Shown: positions 53,420-63,200 of the stretch, in pieces
Layout: each line of letters begins with the position of its first letter
How positions within the stretch are numbered: position 1 is the first letter of the stretch
Source: Microbispora oryzae
GTDB lineage: Bacteria > Actinomycetota > Actinomycetes > Streptosporangiales > Streptosporangiaceae
DNA: 64,000 nucleotides
Direction of reading: 5' to 3'
Assembly (NCBI RefSeq): GCF_017896165.1
Contig: NZ_JAFCNB010000003.1
Location: 124,001-188,000 of the forward strand
Position numbers and translations under genes: made by a program
Notes under the pieces: model-generated
What the model was told of the DNA's origin: nothing
Databases searched by the model: none
Seen by the model: the letters and a program-made list of their open reading frames with translations, nothing else

Positions 53420-54277
53420 GTGATCGACGGAGCCGCCCGGGGAGCGCCGCTTCGGGCCCTCGCCGGGCTCGCGCTCGCCTGCCACCCCGGTCCGGCCGCC
53501 GCCGTCACCGTCCTGATCACCGCGCTGGCCGCGGCCGGCGGGCGCGGCCCGGCCGGCTCGGCCCTGGTCGCGGCGGCCGTGCTGACCGGTCAGCTGTCCG
53601 TCGGCTGGTGCAACGACGTGGTGGACGCCGGGCGCGACGCCGCCGCCGGACGGACCGGGAAGCCCATCGTCTCCGGGCGGGTGAGCCGGTCGGCCGTGCG
53701 CGTGGCGGCCGGGCTCGCGCTGGCCGCCTGCGTCCCCCTCTCGCTCGCCTGCGGCCTGGTCGCCGGCCTCGCCCACCTCCTCGGGGTGGCGGCGGCCTGG
53801 GCGTACAACCTCGGGCTCAAGGCCACCGCCCTGTCCTGGGCGCCGTACGTCGTGGGGTTCGGCGCGCTGCCGGTGTTCGTCGCGGCCGGGCTCCCCGGCC
53901 ATCCCCGGCCGGCCTGGTGGGCGGTCGTCGCCGGCGCCCTCCTCGGCTGCGGGGCCCATCTGGCCAACGTGCTGCCCGACATCGCCGGAGACCTCGCCGC
54001 CGGAGTGCGGGGGTGGCCGCAGCGGCTGGGGCCGGCCCGGGTGCGCGTCCTCATCCCGGTGCCCCTGCTGGCGGCCTCCGCGGTCCTGCTGGTCGCGCCG
54101 CCCGGCCCGGCGGAACCGGCCGGCTGGGCCGCGCTGGGCCTCGCCGGGGGATGCTCGGTGGCCGGCGTCCTGCTCGGCGGACGCTCGCCGAAGGTGCCGT
54201 TCGCCGCCGCGATCGCCGTGGCCGCGGTGGGCGTGGTGCTGCTCGCGATCCGCGGGACGGGTGTGGCCGCGTCCTGA
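53420..54277 (+). CDS. UbiA-family prenyltransferase
   Basis: Integral membrane aromatic prenyltransferase, 285 residues, about 8-9 hydrophobic segments. First Asp motif NDVVDAGRDAAAGRTGKP and second LPDIAGDLAAGVRGWPQRLG are intact. GTG 53420 follows TTATGC (53407-53412) by 8 bases without an SD, so the mRNA is probably leaderless. Divergent from the PKS gene; may attach a prenyl chain to the same phenol (inference). Confidence 0.88.
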   Translation: MIDGAARGAPLRALAGLALACHPGPAAAVTVLITALAAAGGRGPAGSALVAAAVLTGQLSVGWCNDVVDAGRDAAAGRTGKPIVSGRVSRSAVRVAAGLALAACVPLSLACGLVAGLAHLLGVAAAWAYNLGLKATALSWAPYVVGFGALPVFVAAGLPGHPRPAWWAVVAGALLGCGAHLANVLPDIAGDLAAGVRGWPQRLGPARVRVLIPVPLLAASAVLLVAPPGPAEPAGWAALGLAGGCSVAGVLLGGRSPKVPFAAAIAVAAVGVVLLAIRGTGVAAS

Positions 54278-54339
54278 GGCGCACGTCCGGGAGGGGGCCG
54301 CGAGCAGGTGCGATCCGGGGGCGGCGCATACTCAGGTAC

Positions 54340-54567
54340 GTGAAGCCAGCCAGTGCCGGATCCCGGCGCCACCTGCCCACCAGCCCTTTCAAACCCGCAC
54401 CGCCGCCCTCGCCCCCCGAGGAGTTCGTCCTCGACGACCAGGTGAGCCACGACCAGTACGGCCTGGGCGTCGTCGTCGAGATCGCGCCGGACGCGGCCGT
54501 CCTCGTCGACTTCCGCACCCGGCGCGAATGGATCAGAGCGCCGTACACCAAGCTGTACAAGCTCTGA
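54340..54567 (+). CDS. Small conserved protein, function unknown
   Basis: 75 residues from GTG 54340. Pro-rich N-terminal part, then FVLDDQVSHDQYGLGVVVEI and AAVLVDFRTRREWIRAP, a small beta barrel like those of CarD/Tudor-type domains (QVSHDQYGLG). Found widely in actinomycetes as a short hypothetical protein, from recollection. No SD; possibly leaderless. Confidence 0.65.
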   Translation: MKPASAGSRRHLPTSPFKPAPPPSPPEEFVLDDQVSHDQYGLGVVVEIAPDAAVLVDFRTRREWIRAPYTKLYKL

Positions 54568-54592
54568 CGCCGCCCGCGCGGGTCGGCGGCGA

Positions 54593-55747
54593 TCAGCCCT
54601 TGTAGTTGAACACCTGCCGCAGGGTGTGCCGGATCTCCACCAGGTCCCGCTGGTCCGCCATGACCTGATCGATGGGCTTGTACGCCTCCGGGTGCTCGTC
54701 GACCAGGAAGGCGGCTCGGTCGGCGTTCCAGGTGCGGCCGCGCATCGCCTGGGCCAGCGACTCGGCGGAGAGCTCCCGCTTCGCCCGGGCCCGTGACATC
54801 CGGCGGCCCGCTCCATGGGAGCAGGAGTTGTACGACTCCGGGTTGCCCAGCCCGCGCACGACGTACGACCGGGTGCCCATCGAGCCCGGGATCACGCCCT
54901 CGTCACCCCGGTCGGCCTTGATCGCGCCCTTCCTGGTGATCCACAGCGGCTTCCCGTGGTGCGTCTCCAGCTGCGTGAAGTTGTGGTGGCAGTTGATGGT
55001 CCGCACCCGGGCGCCCGTGCCCGTCACCCGGAACAGCGCCTCGCTCAGCACGCGGTCCATCCGGGCCCGCGACGCCATCGCGTAGCGCTGCGCCCACAGC
55101 ATGTCCTCGACGTACGCCTCGAACTCGGGGGTGCCCTGGGTGAAGTAGGCCAGGTCGGCGTCCTCCAGCCCGATCGCCAGCCGCTTCATCAGGTTCCTGG
55201 CCCCCGTGATGTGCGCGCCGGCGAGCTGGTTACCGATGCCGCGCGAGCCCGAGTGGAGGACCGTCCACACCCGGTCGCGCTCGTCCAGGCAGACCTCCAC
55301 GAAGTGGTTGCCGGAGCCGAGCGTCCCGAACTGGCGGGCCACGGTCGTCTCCTGCTTCGGGCTGAGCGGCGTGTGCGGGCGGCCCAGCCCGGCGAGCGCG
55401 CGGTCGGCCGCGCGGCTCTCATGCCCCCGGCCGACCCCGGCCGGGATCCGCCGCTCGACCAGCGGCATGAGCGCGTCGAGGTTCTCCGGGAGGTCTGCGG
55501 CGGTGAGCGTCGTCTCGGTGGCGACCATTCCGCAGCCGATGTCGACGCCGACGGCGGCCGGGATGATCGCGTTCTCGGTGGGGATCACCGACCCGACGGT
55601 GGCGCCGATGCCGATGTGCGCGTCCGGCATGAGCGCCACATGGCCCGCCACGAACGGCAGCCGCGCCGTGCGCGCGGCCTGGTCGACCGTCGCGGGGTCG
55701 ATCTCACTCGCCCACGACAGGAGGTTGGGCGCTACCAGCTTCGGCAT
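54593..55747 (-). CDS. rtcB: RNA-splicing ligase RtcB
   Basis: 384 residues. GTP- and Mn-dependent ligase that joins 2',3'-cyclic-phosphate and 5'-OH RNA ends. Metal and guanylate motifs: VGVDIGCGMVA, FGTLGSGNHFVEV, NCHHNF, and the guanylated His in NSCSHGAGRRMSR. ATG 55747 has SD GAGGAGG, better than the upstream in-frame start. No archease or RtcA neighbour. Confidence 0.95.
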   Translation of the reverse strand: MPKLVAPNLLSWASEIDPATVDQAARTARLPFVAGHVALMPDAHIGIGATVGSVIPTENAIIPAAVGVDIGCGMVATETTLTAADLPENLDALMPLVERRIPAGVGRGHESRAADRALAGLGRPHTPLSPKQETTVARQFGTLGSGNHFVEVCLDERDRVWTVLHSGSRGIGNQLAGAHITGARNLMKRLAIGLEDADLAYFTQGTPEFEAYVEDMLWAQRYAMASRARMDRVLSEALFRVTGTGARVRTINCHHNFTQLETHHGKPLWITRKGAIKADRGDEGVIPGSMGTRSYVVRGLGNPESYNSCSHGAGRRMSRARAKRELSAESLAQAMRGRTWNADRAAFLVDEHPEAYKPIDQVMADQRDLVEIRHTLRQVFNYKG

Positions 55748-55936
55748 GACGGCCTCCTCGATCGGTGTCGTGATCAACTGTGCCGAGAGCCGCCCCGGAT
55801 ACCAACCGAATATTTTCCACCCGGATATCGCAGCCCGGTTATTTCAGCGCGGGCGCGGGTGAATGAGGGGCGGGCGGTGGCTCCCCGCGATCGGCGAGGG
55901 CTTAGTCTTGACTCTCTCAGGTGATGGAGGTCCCTC

Positions 55937-56926
55937 GTGCTGGTTGACTCGTTCGGCCGGGTCGCGACCGACCTGCGGGTGTCGCTGACCGACCGGTGCA
56001 ACCTGCGGTGCTCGTACTGCATGCCGCCCGAGGGCCTGTCCTGGCTGCCCAAACCCGAGCTGCTCACGGCCGAGGAGATCATCCGGCTGGTACGGATCGG
56101 GGTGGAGCGGCTCGGCGTCCGCGAGGTCCGCTACACAGGAGGCGAGCCGCTCCTCCGCCGGGAACTGGTCGAGATCGTCGCGGCGACCGCCGCGCTGCGT
56201 CCCCGGCCGCAGGTCCAGCTCACCACGAACGGCATCGGGCTGGCCAGGCTCGCCGCGCCCCTCGCCGCGGCCGGGCTCGACCGCGTCAACGTCTCCCTCG
56301 ACACCCTCGACCCCGAGGTCTTCGTCCGGCTGGCCCGCCGCGACCGGCTGAACGACGTGCTCGACGGCATGGCGGCGGCGGCCGCGGCCGGGCTGACGCC
56401 GGTCAAGGTCAACGCGGTGCTCATGCGGGGCGTCAACGAGCGGGAGGCGGTGCCGCTGCTGCGGTACTGCCTCGACAAGGGATACGAGTTGCGCTTCATC
56501 GAGCAGATGCCGCTCGACGCGCAGCACGGCTGGCGCCGCGAGGAGATGGTGACCGCCGACGAGATCCTCGGCCTCCTGAAGGACGCGTTCGACCTGGTGG
56601 AGGACGATCCCGGCGACCGGGGCAGCGCGCCCGCCGAGCTGTTCCTGGTGGAGGGCGGCCCGCGCCGGGTGGGCGTCATCGGCTCGGTCACCCGGCCGTT
56701 CTGCGGCTCCTGCGATCGGGTCCGGCTGACCGCGGACGGCCAGGTGCGCAACTGCCTGTTCGCCCGGGAGGAGTCCGACCTGCGGGCGGCGCTGCGGTCC
56801 GGCGCCACAGACGACGAGCTGGCCGCCCGCTGGGTCGCGGCCGTGGCCGGCAAGCGGGCCGGACACGGCATCGACGACCCGAGTTTCCTGCAGCCCGCCC
56901 GGCCGATGTCGGCCATCGGCGGCTGA
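55937..56926 (+). CDS. moaA: GTP 3',8-cyclase MoaA
   Basis: Radical SAM enzyme for the first step of molybdopterin synthesis, 329 residues. N-terminal cluster CNLRCSYC (Cys21, 25, 28), C-terminal cluster [19 protein letters not shown], and the essential C-terminal Gly-Gly (SAIGG). GTG with SD GGAGG. Followed after 13 bases by mobA. Confidence 0.97.
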   Translation: MLVDSFGRVATDLRVSLTDRCNLRCSYCMPPEGLSWLPKPELLTAEEIIRLVRIGVERLGVREVRYTGGEPLLRRELVEIVAATAALRPRPQVQLTTNGIGLARLAAPLAAAGLDRVNVSLDTLDPEVFVRLARRDRLNDVLDGMAAAAAAGLTPVKVNAVLMRGVNEREAVPLLRYCLDKGYELRFIEQMPLDAQHGWRREEMVTADEILGLLKDAFDLVEDDPGDRGSAPAELFLVEGGPRRVGVIGSVTRPFCGSCDRVRLTADGQVRNCLFAREESDLRAALRSGATDDELAARWVAAVAGKRAGHGIDDPSFLQPARPMSAIGG

Positions 56927-56939
56927 CCGGCGGCTCACG

Positions 56940-57572
56940 GTGCGACCCGGCACGCCCGAGAGCCCGCCGTACGACGCCGTGATCCTCGCGGGAGGGCGGG
57001 CCGAGCGGTTCGGCGGCGGCGACAAACCGGGCGCGCTCGTCGGCGGCAGGCCGCTGGTGGAGCGGGTCGCGGCCGCCGTCGCGGCCGCCGGGACGATCGT
57101 CGTCGTGGGGCCGTTCCGTCCGGGCCTGCGCGCGGTGTTCACCAGGGAGGAGCCGCCCGGCGGCGGCCCGATCCCGGCCCTGCGCGCCGGGCTCGGCCAG
57201 GTGCGGCGCGACTGGGTGGCCCTGCTCGCGGCGGATCTGCCGTTCATGGGAGCCGCAGATGTCACGGCCCTGCTGCGCGCGGCGCTCGCGGGCGGGACGG
57301 GCACAGACGGGGCGGGCACAGACGAGGTGGGCGCGGCGGGGGCTGTGCTGGTCGACGACGGCGGGCGGGAGCAGTGGCTCGCCGGCGTGTGGCGTACGGC
57401 CGTCCTGCGGCGGGCCCTGGAGCCGTACGAGGGCCGCTCTCTGCACGGGCTGCTCGGCCCGCTGGCGCCGGTGCGGCTGCGGCCGGCGAGGGCGGACGGA
57501 CGTGAGCCATGGTTCGACTGCGACACTGTCGACGATCTCGGCGCGGCGCGCCGCCGGGCCGGCGCGCCCTGA
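56940..57572 (+). CDS. mobA: Molybdenum cofactor guanylyltransferase MobA
   Basis: 210 residues. Nucleotidyltransferase signature AVILAGGRAERFGGGDKPGA, and LLAADLPFM with the metal-binding Asp. Adds GMP to molybdopterin for bis-MGD enzymes. A small Gly/Ala/Thr-rich slippage-like repeat sits near 57290-57345. Confidence 0.93.
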   Translation: MRPGTPESPPYDAVILAGGRAERFGGGDKPGALVGGRPLVERVAAAVAAAGTIVVVGPFRPGLRAVFTREEPPGGGPIPALRAGLGQVRRDWVALLAADLPFMGAADVTALLRAALAGGTGTDGAGTDEVGAAGAVLVDDGGREQWLAGVWRTAVLRRALEPYEGRSLHGLLGPLAPVRLRPARADGREPWFDCDTVDDLGAARRRAGAP

Positions 57573-57610
57573 CTCGGGCCCTGACTAGGACCCCGGACTG
57601 AAGGAGGCCC

Positions 57611-57859
57611 ATGAACGTGCTGGAGGAGTGGACCGCGCTGGTCTGCCGGGAGCTGGGCGTGGACCCAGGCCGGGTGGACCGCGACGCGATGCTCGATCTG
57701 ACGAGGGATGTCGCCCACGGGGTGGCCCGGCCGGCCGCTCCGTTGACGGCGTACCTGGTCGGGCTGGCCCAGGGCGCGGGGACGGCTCCGCCGGACGCGC
57801 TGGAGCGGCTGTCGCGCCTGGCCGGCGAGTGGGGAAAGAAGGAGTCAGACCGGTCGTAA
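57611..57859 (+). CDS. DUF6457 small protein
   Basis: 82 residues, helical, starting VLEEWTALVCRELGV; RDVAHGVARPAAPLTAYLVG is typical of DUF6457, which commonly follows mobA in actinomycetes. SD AAGGAGG before ATG. Probably assists molybdenum-cofactor enzymes; not proven. Confidence 0.85.
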   Translation: MNVLEEWTALVCRELGVDPGRVDRDAMLDLTRDVAHGVARPAAPLTAYLVGLAQGAGTAPPDALERLSRLAGEWGKKESDRS

Positions 57860-57885
57860 GGGGCCTGGCCTGGGAACTTCCTGGG

Positions 57886-58000
57886 AAAAGGGCGACGCCG
57901 GGTGGTTACGGGGGCAAACCACCCGGCGTCGCTTCATCGGCGTTCCGACGGGGGCCCGGAACGCCGGCACCAGCGCTCTGACGGGGGACCAGAGCGCTTG
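57886..58000 (-). ncRNA. 6C-like small RNA with three C-rich-loop hairpins
   Basis: Read on the minus strand, three perfect stems follow one another: 57998-57972 (9 bp), 57965-57939 (9 bp) and 57932-57892 (16 bp). Every loop is nine bases: GTCCCCCGT, GGCCCCCGT and TGCCCCCGT, all sharing CCCCCGT. The last stem is followed by CCTTTTCC, so it should terminate transcription. TTGACG (58037-58032) and TACAGT (58011-58006), 20 apart, are possible promoter boxes. Matches the idea of actinobacterial 6C RNA (hairpins with C-rich loops) but with five Cs and three stems. Confidence 0.75.
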
Positions 58001-58044
58001 GCTAAACTGTACACCTCTAACCCATGGATTGCGTCAAGAGTTTG

Positions 58045-58377
58045 TCACGACCCGATCTCGCGTCGATGCCGTGGTATCTCGTTTTGGTCAGGTCCGGTCA
58101 AGTCCTGGCCTGCTGAAACGCTCGTATCTCGTTGGTTGGCCCCGATTACGGCAAGGTATGGTAAAAGGACCGCGCCCGCGACCAGCAGGGCCCGGACCGG
58201 CCAGGGGGCGGGCAGGGCGACGGCCAGGATGAGACAGACGATCCGGATGCCCATCTTGATCAGATAGCTGCGCTCGCGGCGCCTGATGTCGTCGGTCAGC
58301 GACGGCTGCGCGTCGGTGACCTGGTGGACCACCGGCCGATCATGCCGGAATCTCCGCGAAGGCTTCACGTTTTCCAC
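58045..58377 (-). CDS. DUF3099 membrane protein
   Basis: About 110 residues. Two hydrophobic segments (IRIVCLILAVALPAP, ALLVAGAVLLPYLAVIGAN) after VTDAQPSLTDDIRRRER, the DUF3099 signature. The start is uncertain among GTGs at 58377, 58368 and 58332; a longer frame to 58452 overlaps the divergent dodecin gene. Function unknown. Confidence 0.8.
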   Translation of the reverse strand: MENVKPSRRFRHDRPVVHQVTDAQPSLTDDIRRRERSYLIKMGIRIVCLILAVALPAPWPVRALLVAGAVLLPYLAVIGANQRDTSVSAGQDLTGPDQNEIPRHRREIGS

Positions 58378-58450
58378 GGTAGACCCCGAGGCGGGGCGAC
58401 GGACACGCCGCACGGCGTAAGATCGCGCGGAGAGCGAGCAGGAGGACACC

Positions 58451-58663
58451 ATGTCGGATCGGACTTACCGGGTGACCGAGATCGTCGGGACCTCGGCGGA
58501 CAGCGTTGACCAGGCCATTCGCAACGGGGTCAGGCGCGCCGCCCAGACCCTGCGTCACCTCGACTGGTTCGAGGTGACCGAGGTCCGGGGGCACATCGTG
58601 GACGGCGAGGTCGCCCACTTCCAGGTCGGCATGAAAGTGGGCTTCCGCCTCGAGGACGCCTGA
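58451..58663 (+). CDS. Dodecin family protein
   Basis: 70-residue flavin/CoA-binding dodecamer subunit. RVTEIVGTSADSVDQAIRNG, then DWFEVTEVRGHIVDG and FQVGMKVGFRLE are typical. ATG with SD AGGAGG; TAAGAT at 58418-58423 may be the -10 box. Stores or buffers flavins. Confidence 0.93.
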   Translation: MSDRTYRVTEIVGTSADSVDQAIRNGVRRAAQTLRHLDWFEVTEVRGHIVDGEVAHFQVGMKVGFRLEDA

Positions 58664-58677
58664 CAGCTCCTGTCAGG
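58659..58677. terminator. Short hairpin at dodecin stop
   Basis: CCTGACAG/CTGTCAGG, perfect 8-bp stem with a 3-base loop, overlapping the dodecin TGA and 8 bases from the convergent tldE-like stop. Confidence 0.5.
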
Positions 58678-58684
58678 ACGGGCG

Positions 58685-60055
58685 TCAGCTCGCCTGGCTG
58701 ACCGTCGACATGTTGAAGTCGGGCACCCGCAGCGGCGGCATCACGGCACGGGTGAAGTAGTCGTTCCACTCCCGCGGCAGCGTCTGCCCGCTCGCGCCGA
58801 CCTCGGTGATCCTGCCGAGCAGGTCGACCGGCGACTCGTTGAACCGGAAGTTGTTGACCTCGCCGACGACCTCGCCCCCTTCGACCAGGTAGACGCCGTC
58901 GCGGGTGAGGCCGGTGAGCAGCAGCGTCTGCGGGTCGACCTCCCGGATGTACCACAGGCAGGTGAGCAGCAGCCCGCGCTCGGTCGAGGCGACCATCTCC
59001 TCCAGGGAGCGGCCGCCGTCCGGGCCCTCCAGGATCAGGTTGTCGATCTGCGGGGTGGCCGCGAGGCCGGTCAGCTCGGCCGAGTGCCGGGTCTGCATGA
59101 GGTTGGCCAGCTTCCCGTCCGAGATCCAGTCGGTGCGGCCGAGGGGCAGGCCGTTGTCGAACACCGACTGCTCGCGGCTGGAGGCGTGCGCCACCACGAA
59201 CGGCGCGCACTCGATCCCGGGCCTGCCCGGGTCGCTCGACAGCCGCAGTGGGATGGGGGAGAGCCGCTCGCCCACCCGGGTGCCGCCGCCCGGCTTGGAG
59301 AAGACGGTCCGCCCGTCGGCGGCGTCGCGGGCCCCGGCCGACCAGTAGAGGTAGATGAGCAGGTCGGAGACGGCGGTCGGCGGCAGCACCGTCTCGTAGC
59401 GGCCGGCCTCCAGCGCGATCTTCCGCTTGCCCCACTCCAGCCGCTGGGCGAGCGTCGCGTCGAGCGCGGCCACGTCCACGTCGGCGAAGTCGCGGGTCGC
59501 CACGCCGGTCCACGCCGACCGGGACATGTCCGCGGACTTCGCGTTCAGTTCAAGGCGGCCGGTCGGCTGGTCGTGCCGCAGCCGCAGCCCGGTCGAGGAG
59601 CCGACGAACGTCGAGGTGAGGATGTGCTCGGCGAAGCCGTACAACCGGCGCCCCGACGCCTCGGCGGCGGCGAACGACTCGCCCAGCGCCGGCGCGAAGG
59701 CGCCGAACACCCCGATCGAGGTCGGTTCGACCGGGCGGTCCCACCCGTCCGACGTGCCGCCCTCCACGAGGGGCCGGGCGTCCTCGGACGGCCGCGCCTC
59801 CCGGGCGGCCCGGTCGGCGGCCTCGACCACCTCGGCGAGCTGGTCGGGCCGGACCGCGGAGCGGGAGACCACTCCCACGCCCTGCCCGGCGACGGAGACG
59901 ACCGTCAGGCGGGTCGAGCGGGCCACGCCGTTCGTCGTGAGCGTGTTGCCGGCGAAGCGCAGGTTGGCCGTCGAACCCTCGTCGACGATCACGACACAGT
60001 CGTCGGCCCGGCTCAGCGCCAGCGCCCGCTCCACGGTCTCCTGTGGCGAGTTCAC
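58685..60055 (-). CDS. tldE: TldE/PmbA-type metalloprotease partner
   Basis: 456 residues, partner of TldD in a heterodimeric peptidase; no HExxxH motif, as expected of TldE. Recognisable regions: ILTSTFVGSSTGLRLRH, NGLPLGRTDWISDGKLANLM and VEGGEVVGEVNNFRFNESPV. ATG overlaps the tldD stop by 4 bases. Confidence 0.92.
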   Translation of the reverse strand: MNSPQETVERALALSRADDCVVIVDEGSTANLRFAGNTLTTNGVARSTRLTVVSVAGQGVGVVSRSAVRPDQLAEVVEAADRAAREARPSEDARPLVEGGTSDGWDRPVEPTSIGVFGAFAPALGESFAAAEASGRRLYGFAEHILTSTFVGSSTGLRLRHDQPTGRLELNAKSADMSRSAWTGVATRDFADVDVAALDATLAQRLEWGKRKIALEAGRYETVLPPTAVSDLLIYLYWSAGARDAADGRTVFSKPGGGTRVGERLSPIPLRLSSDPGRPGIECAPFVVAHASSREQSVFDNGLPLGRTDWISDGKLANLMQTRHSAELTGLAATPQIDNLILEGPDGGRSLEEMVASTERGLLLTCLWYIREVDPQTLLLTGLTRDGVYLVEGGEVVGEVNNFRFNESPVDLLGRITEVGASGQTLPREWNDYFTRAVMPPLRVPDFNMSTVSQAS

Positions 60056-61551
60056 TTGCCGGCCTCCTGGACGGTGTTGAGGATCCGCACGCCGCGGAAC
60101 AGGGCGGACGGAGTGCCGTGACTGACCGGGGCGACCTGGCCCGGCTGCCCCTTGCCGCAGTTGAAGGCGCCGCCGAGCACGTACGTCGACGGGCCGCCGA
60201 CGGCCTCCATCGACCGCCAGAAGTCGGTGGTGGTGGCCTGGTAGGCGACGTCGCGCAGCTGCCCGGTCAGCCGGCCGTCGTCGATGCGGAAGAAGCGCTG
60301 GCCGGTGAACTGGAAGTTGTATCTCTGCATGTCGATGGACCAGCTCTTGTCGCCGACCACGTAGATCCCGCGCCGCACCCGGGAGATCAGCTCCTCGGTG
60401 GACGGGCCGTCATCGGCGGGCCGCAGCGACACGTTCGCCATCCGCTGGATCGGCACGTGCCCGGGGGAGTCGGCGAAGGCGCACCCGTTGGAGCGGCCGA
60501 GGCCCTTCAGCAGCGCCATGCGCCGGTCGAGCTGGTAGCCGACGAGCGTGCCCTCGCGGACGATGTCGAACGACTGCCCGGCCACGCCCTCGTCGTCCCA
60601 GCCGACGGTGGCGAGGCCGTGCTCGACCGTGCGGTCGCCCACGACGTTCATCACCGGCGAGCCGTAGTGCAGCGTGCCGAGCTGGTCGAAGGTGGCGAAC
60701 GACGTGCCGGCGTAGGCCGCCTCGTAGCCGAGCGCCCGGTCCAGCTCGGTGGCGTGGCCGATCGACTCGTGGATCGTCAGCCAGAGGTTGGACGGGTCGA
60801 TCACCAGGTCGTACGTGCCGGCCTCCACCGAGGGGGCCTTCAGCTTCTCGGCCAGCAGCTCGGGGAGCTCCGCCAGCTCGGCGGGGAAGTCCCAGCCGGT
60901 GCCGGTCAGGTATTCGTACCCCCGGCCGGCCGGCGGGGCGAGCGTCCGCATGTCGTCGAACCGGTCGCCCTCGGACTTCATCGCGGTCACCACCGGGTGG
61001 ACCCGCACCCGCTGCTGGGTGGTCACCGTGCCGGCCGTGTCGGCGTAGAACTTCTGCTCCTTGACCTGCATCAGCGCGGCCGACACGTGGTCGACCCGGC
61101 CGAGCAGGCCCGACGACCACTCGGCCAGCAGCGCCGCCTTGTCGGGCAGCGGCACCTCGAAGGGGTCGACGTCGTAGGCCGACACCCAGGTCACGTCGTC
61201 GTAGACGGGCTCGGCGGCGAGCTGGACCGGCTCCCGGTTGATCGGCGCGCTGACCTCGGCCACCCGCACGGCCTCGGCGGCGGCGAGGGCCGCGGCCTCC
61301 GGAGTCAGCTCGACGCCCGAGGCGAAGCCCCAGGTGCCGCCCTTGATGACTCGTACGGCGAAGCCGAGGTCGTCGGCGTCCATCGAGCCCTCAAGCCGGG
61401 CGTCGAACAGGCGCAGCGTCTCGGCGCGCACCCGTTCCAGGCGGAAGGAGGCGTGGTCGGCTCCCAGATCACGGGCGCGTTGCAGGGCCGCGTCCGCCAG
61501 CCGCCGCAGCGGCAGGGCGAGAAAGTCGGGGTCGATCTGGCGCATGTCCAC
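60052..61551 (-). CDS. tldD: Metalloprotease TldD
   Basis: 499 residues. Zinc motif HESIGH (about 261-266) with the conserved surroundings LWLTIHESIGHATELDRALG and GRSNGCAFADSPGHVPI. TldD/TldE digests unfolded peptides threaded into its cavity and matures some RiPPs in other bacteria. Start ATG 61551 or 61545. No RiPP precursor adjoins it. Confidence 0.95.
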   Translation of the reverse strand: MDMRQIDPDFLALPLRRLADAALQRARDLGADHASFRLERVRAETLRLFDARLEGSMDADDLGFAVRVIKGGTWGFASGVELTPEAAALAAAEAVRVAEVSAPINREPVQLAAEPVYDDVTWVSAYDVDPFEVPLPDKAALLAEWSSGLLGRVDHVSAALMQVKEQKFYADTAGTVTTQQRVRVHPVVTAMKSEGDRFDDMRTLAPPAGRGYEYLTGTGWDFPAELAELPELLAEKLKAPSVEAGTYDLVIDPSNLWLTIHESIGHATELDRALGYEAAYAGTSFATFDQLGTLHYGSPVMNVVGDRTVEHGLATVGWDDEGVAGQSFDIVREGTLVGYQLDRRMALLKGLGRSNGCAFADSPGHVPIQRMANVSLRPADDGPSTEELISRVRRGIYVVGDKSWSIDMQRYNFQFTGQRFFRIDDGRLTGQLRDVAYQATTTDFWRSMEAVGGPSTYVLGGAFNCGKGQPGQVAPVSHGTPSALFRGVRILNTVQEAGK

Positions 61552-61559
61552 GATCCTAA

Positions 61560-62327
<768 letters not shown>

Positions 62328-62373
62328 CCGGACGCCCGTCACCGCCGACGGCCGAGAGACTGGAGAGCAGAGC

Positions 62374-63138
62374 ATGGGTTTGCTGGACGGGAAGCGACTG
62401 CTGGTCACCGGCGTCCTCACCGACTCGTCGATCGCCTTCAACGTGGCGAAGCTCGCCCAGGAGGAGGGCGCCCAGGTCGTGCTGACCGGGTTCGGCCGCC
62501 TGAGCCTGGTCGAGCGCATCGCGAAGCGGCTGCCCGAGCCGCCGCCGGTGATCGAGCTCGACGTGCAGAACACCGAGCACCTCGACACGCTGGCCGACCG
62601 GGTCGGCGAGCACCTCGGCGGCCTGGACGGGGTGGTGCACTCGATCGGGTTCGCGCCGCAGACGGCCCTCGGCGGCAACTTCCTCAACACCTCGTGGGAG
62701 GACGTCGCCACGGCCGTCCACGTCTCCACCTACTCCTTCAAGTCGCTCGCCGTGGCGTGCCTGCCCCTCATGAAGGAGGGCGGCGCCGTCGTCGGTCTCG
62801 ACTTCGACGCGACCAAGGCGTGGCCGGTCTACGACTGGATGGGCGTGGCCAAGGCCGGGCTGGAGTCGTGCTCCCGCTACCTCGCCCGCGATCTGGGCAA
62901 GCAGGGCATCAGGGTCAACCTGGTCGCCGCCGGGCCGTTGCGGACGATGGCGGCCAAGAGCATCCCCGGGTTCAAGGAGTTCGAGGAGAGCTGGCCGGCG
63001 AAGGCGCCCCTCGGGTGGGATCTGACCGACACCGCCCCCGCCGCCAGGGCGTGCGTCGCGTTGCTGTCGGACTGGTTCCCGGCGACCACCGGTGAGATCG
63101 TGCACGTCGACGGAGGCGTGCACGCCATGGGAGGCTGA
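62374..63138 (+). CDS. inhA: NADH-dependent enoyl-ACP reductase (InhA/FabI)
   Basis: 254 residues, last step of fatty acid elongation. LLVTGVLTDSSIAFNVAK, VVHSIGFAPQTALGGNF, the Tyr-x6-Lys pair YDWMGVAKAGLES and RVNLVAAGPLRTMA follow InhA closely, including the Ser of HSIGF. Slightly shorter than mycobacterial InhA in the substrate loop. SD GGAGAG before ATG. Confidence 0.95.
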   Translation: MGLLDGKRLLVTGVLTDSSIAFNVAKLAQEEGAQVVLTGFGRLSLVERIAKRLPEPPPVIELDVQNTEHLDTLADRVGEHLGGLDGVVHSIGFAPQTALGGNFLNTSWEDVATAVHVSTYSFKSLAVACLPLMKEGGAVVGLDFDATKAWPVYDWMGVAKAGLESCSRYLARDLGKQGIRVNLVAAGPLRTMAAKSIPGFKEFEESWPAKAPLGWDLTDTAPAARACVALLSDWFPATTGEIVHVDGGVHAMGG

Positions 63139-63200
63139 TCCCGCGGTCGCCTGTCCGCGTCCGTGCTTTTCCAGGCCGTGCGCTCTTCGGCGCGCACGGC

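Noticed and set aside
57892-57932. Simple terminator of the DUF6457 gene on the plus strand
   Set aside because: It may work that way too, but the T-run is on the minus-strand side and two more hairpins with the same loop core follow, which a lone terminator does not explain.
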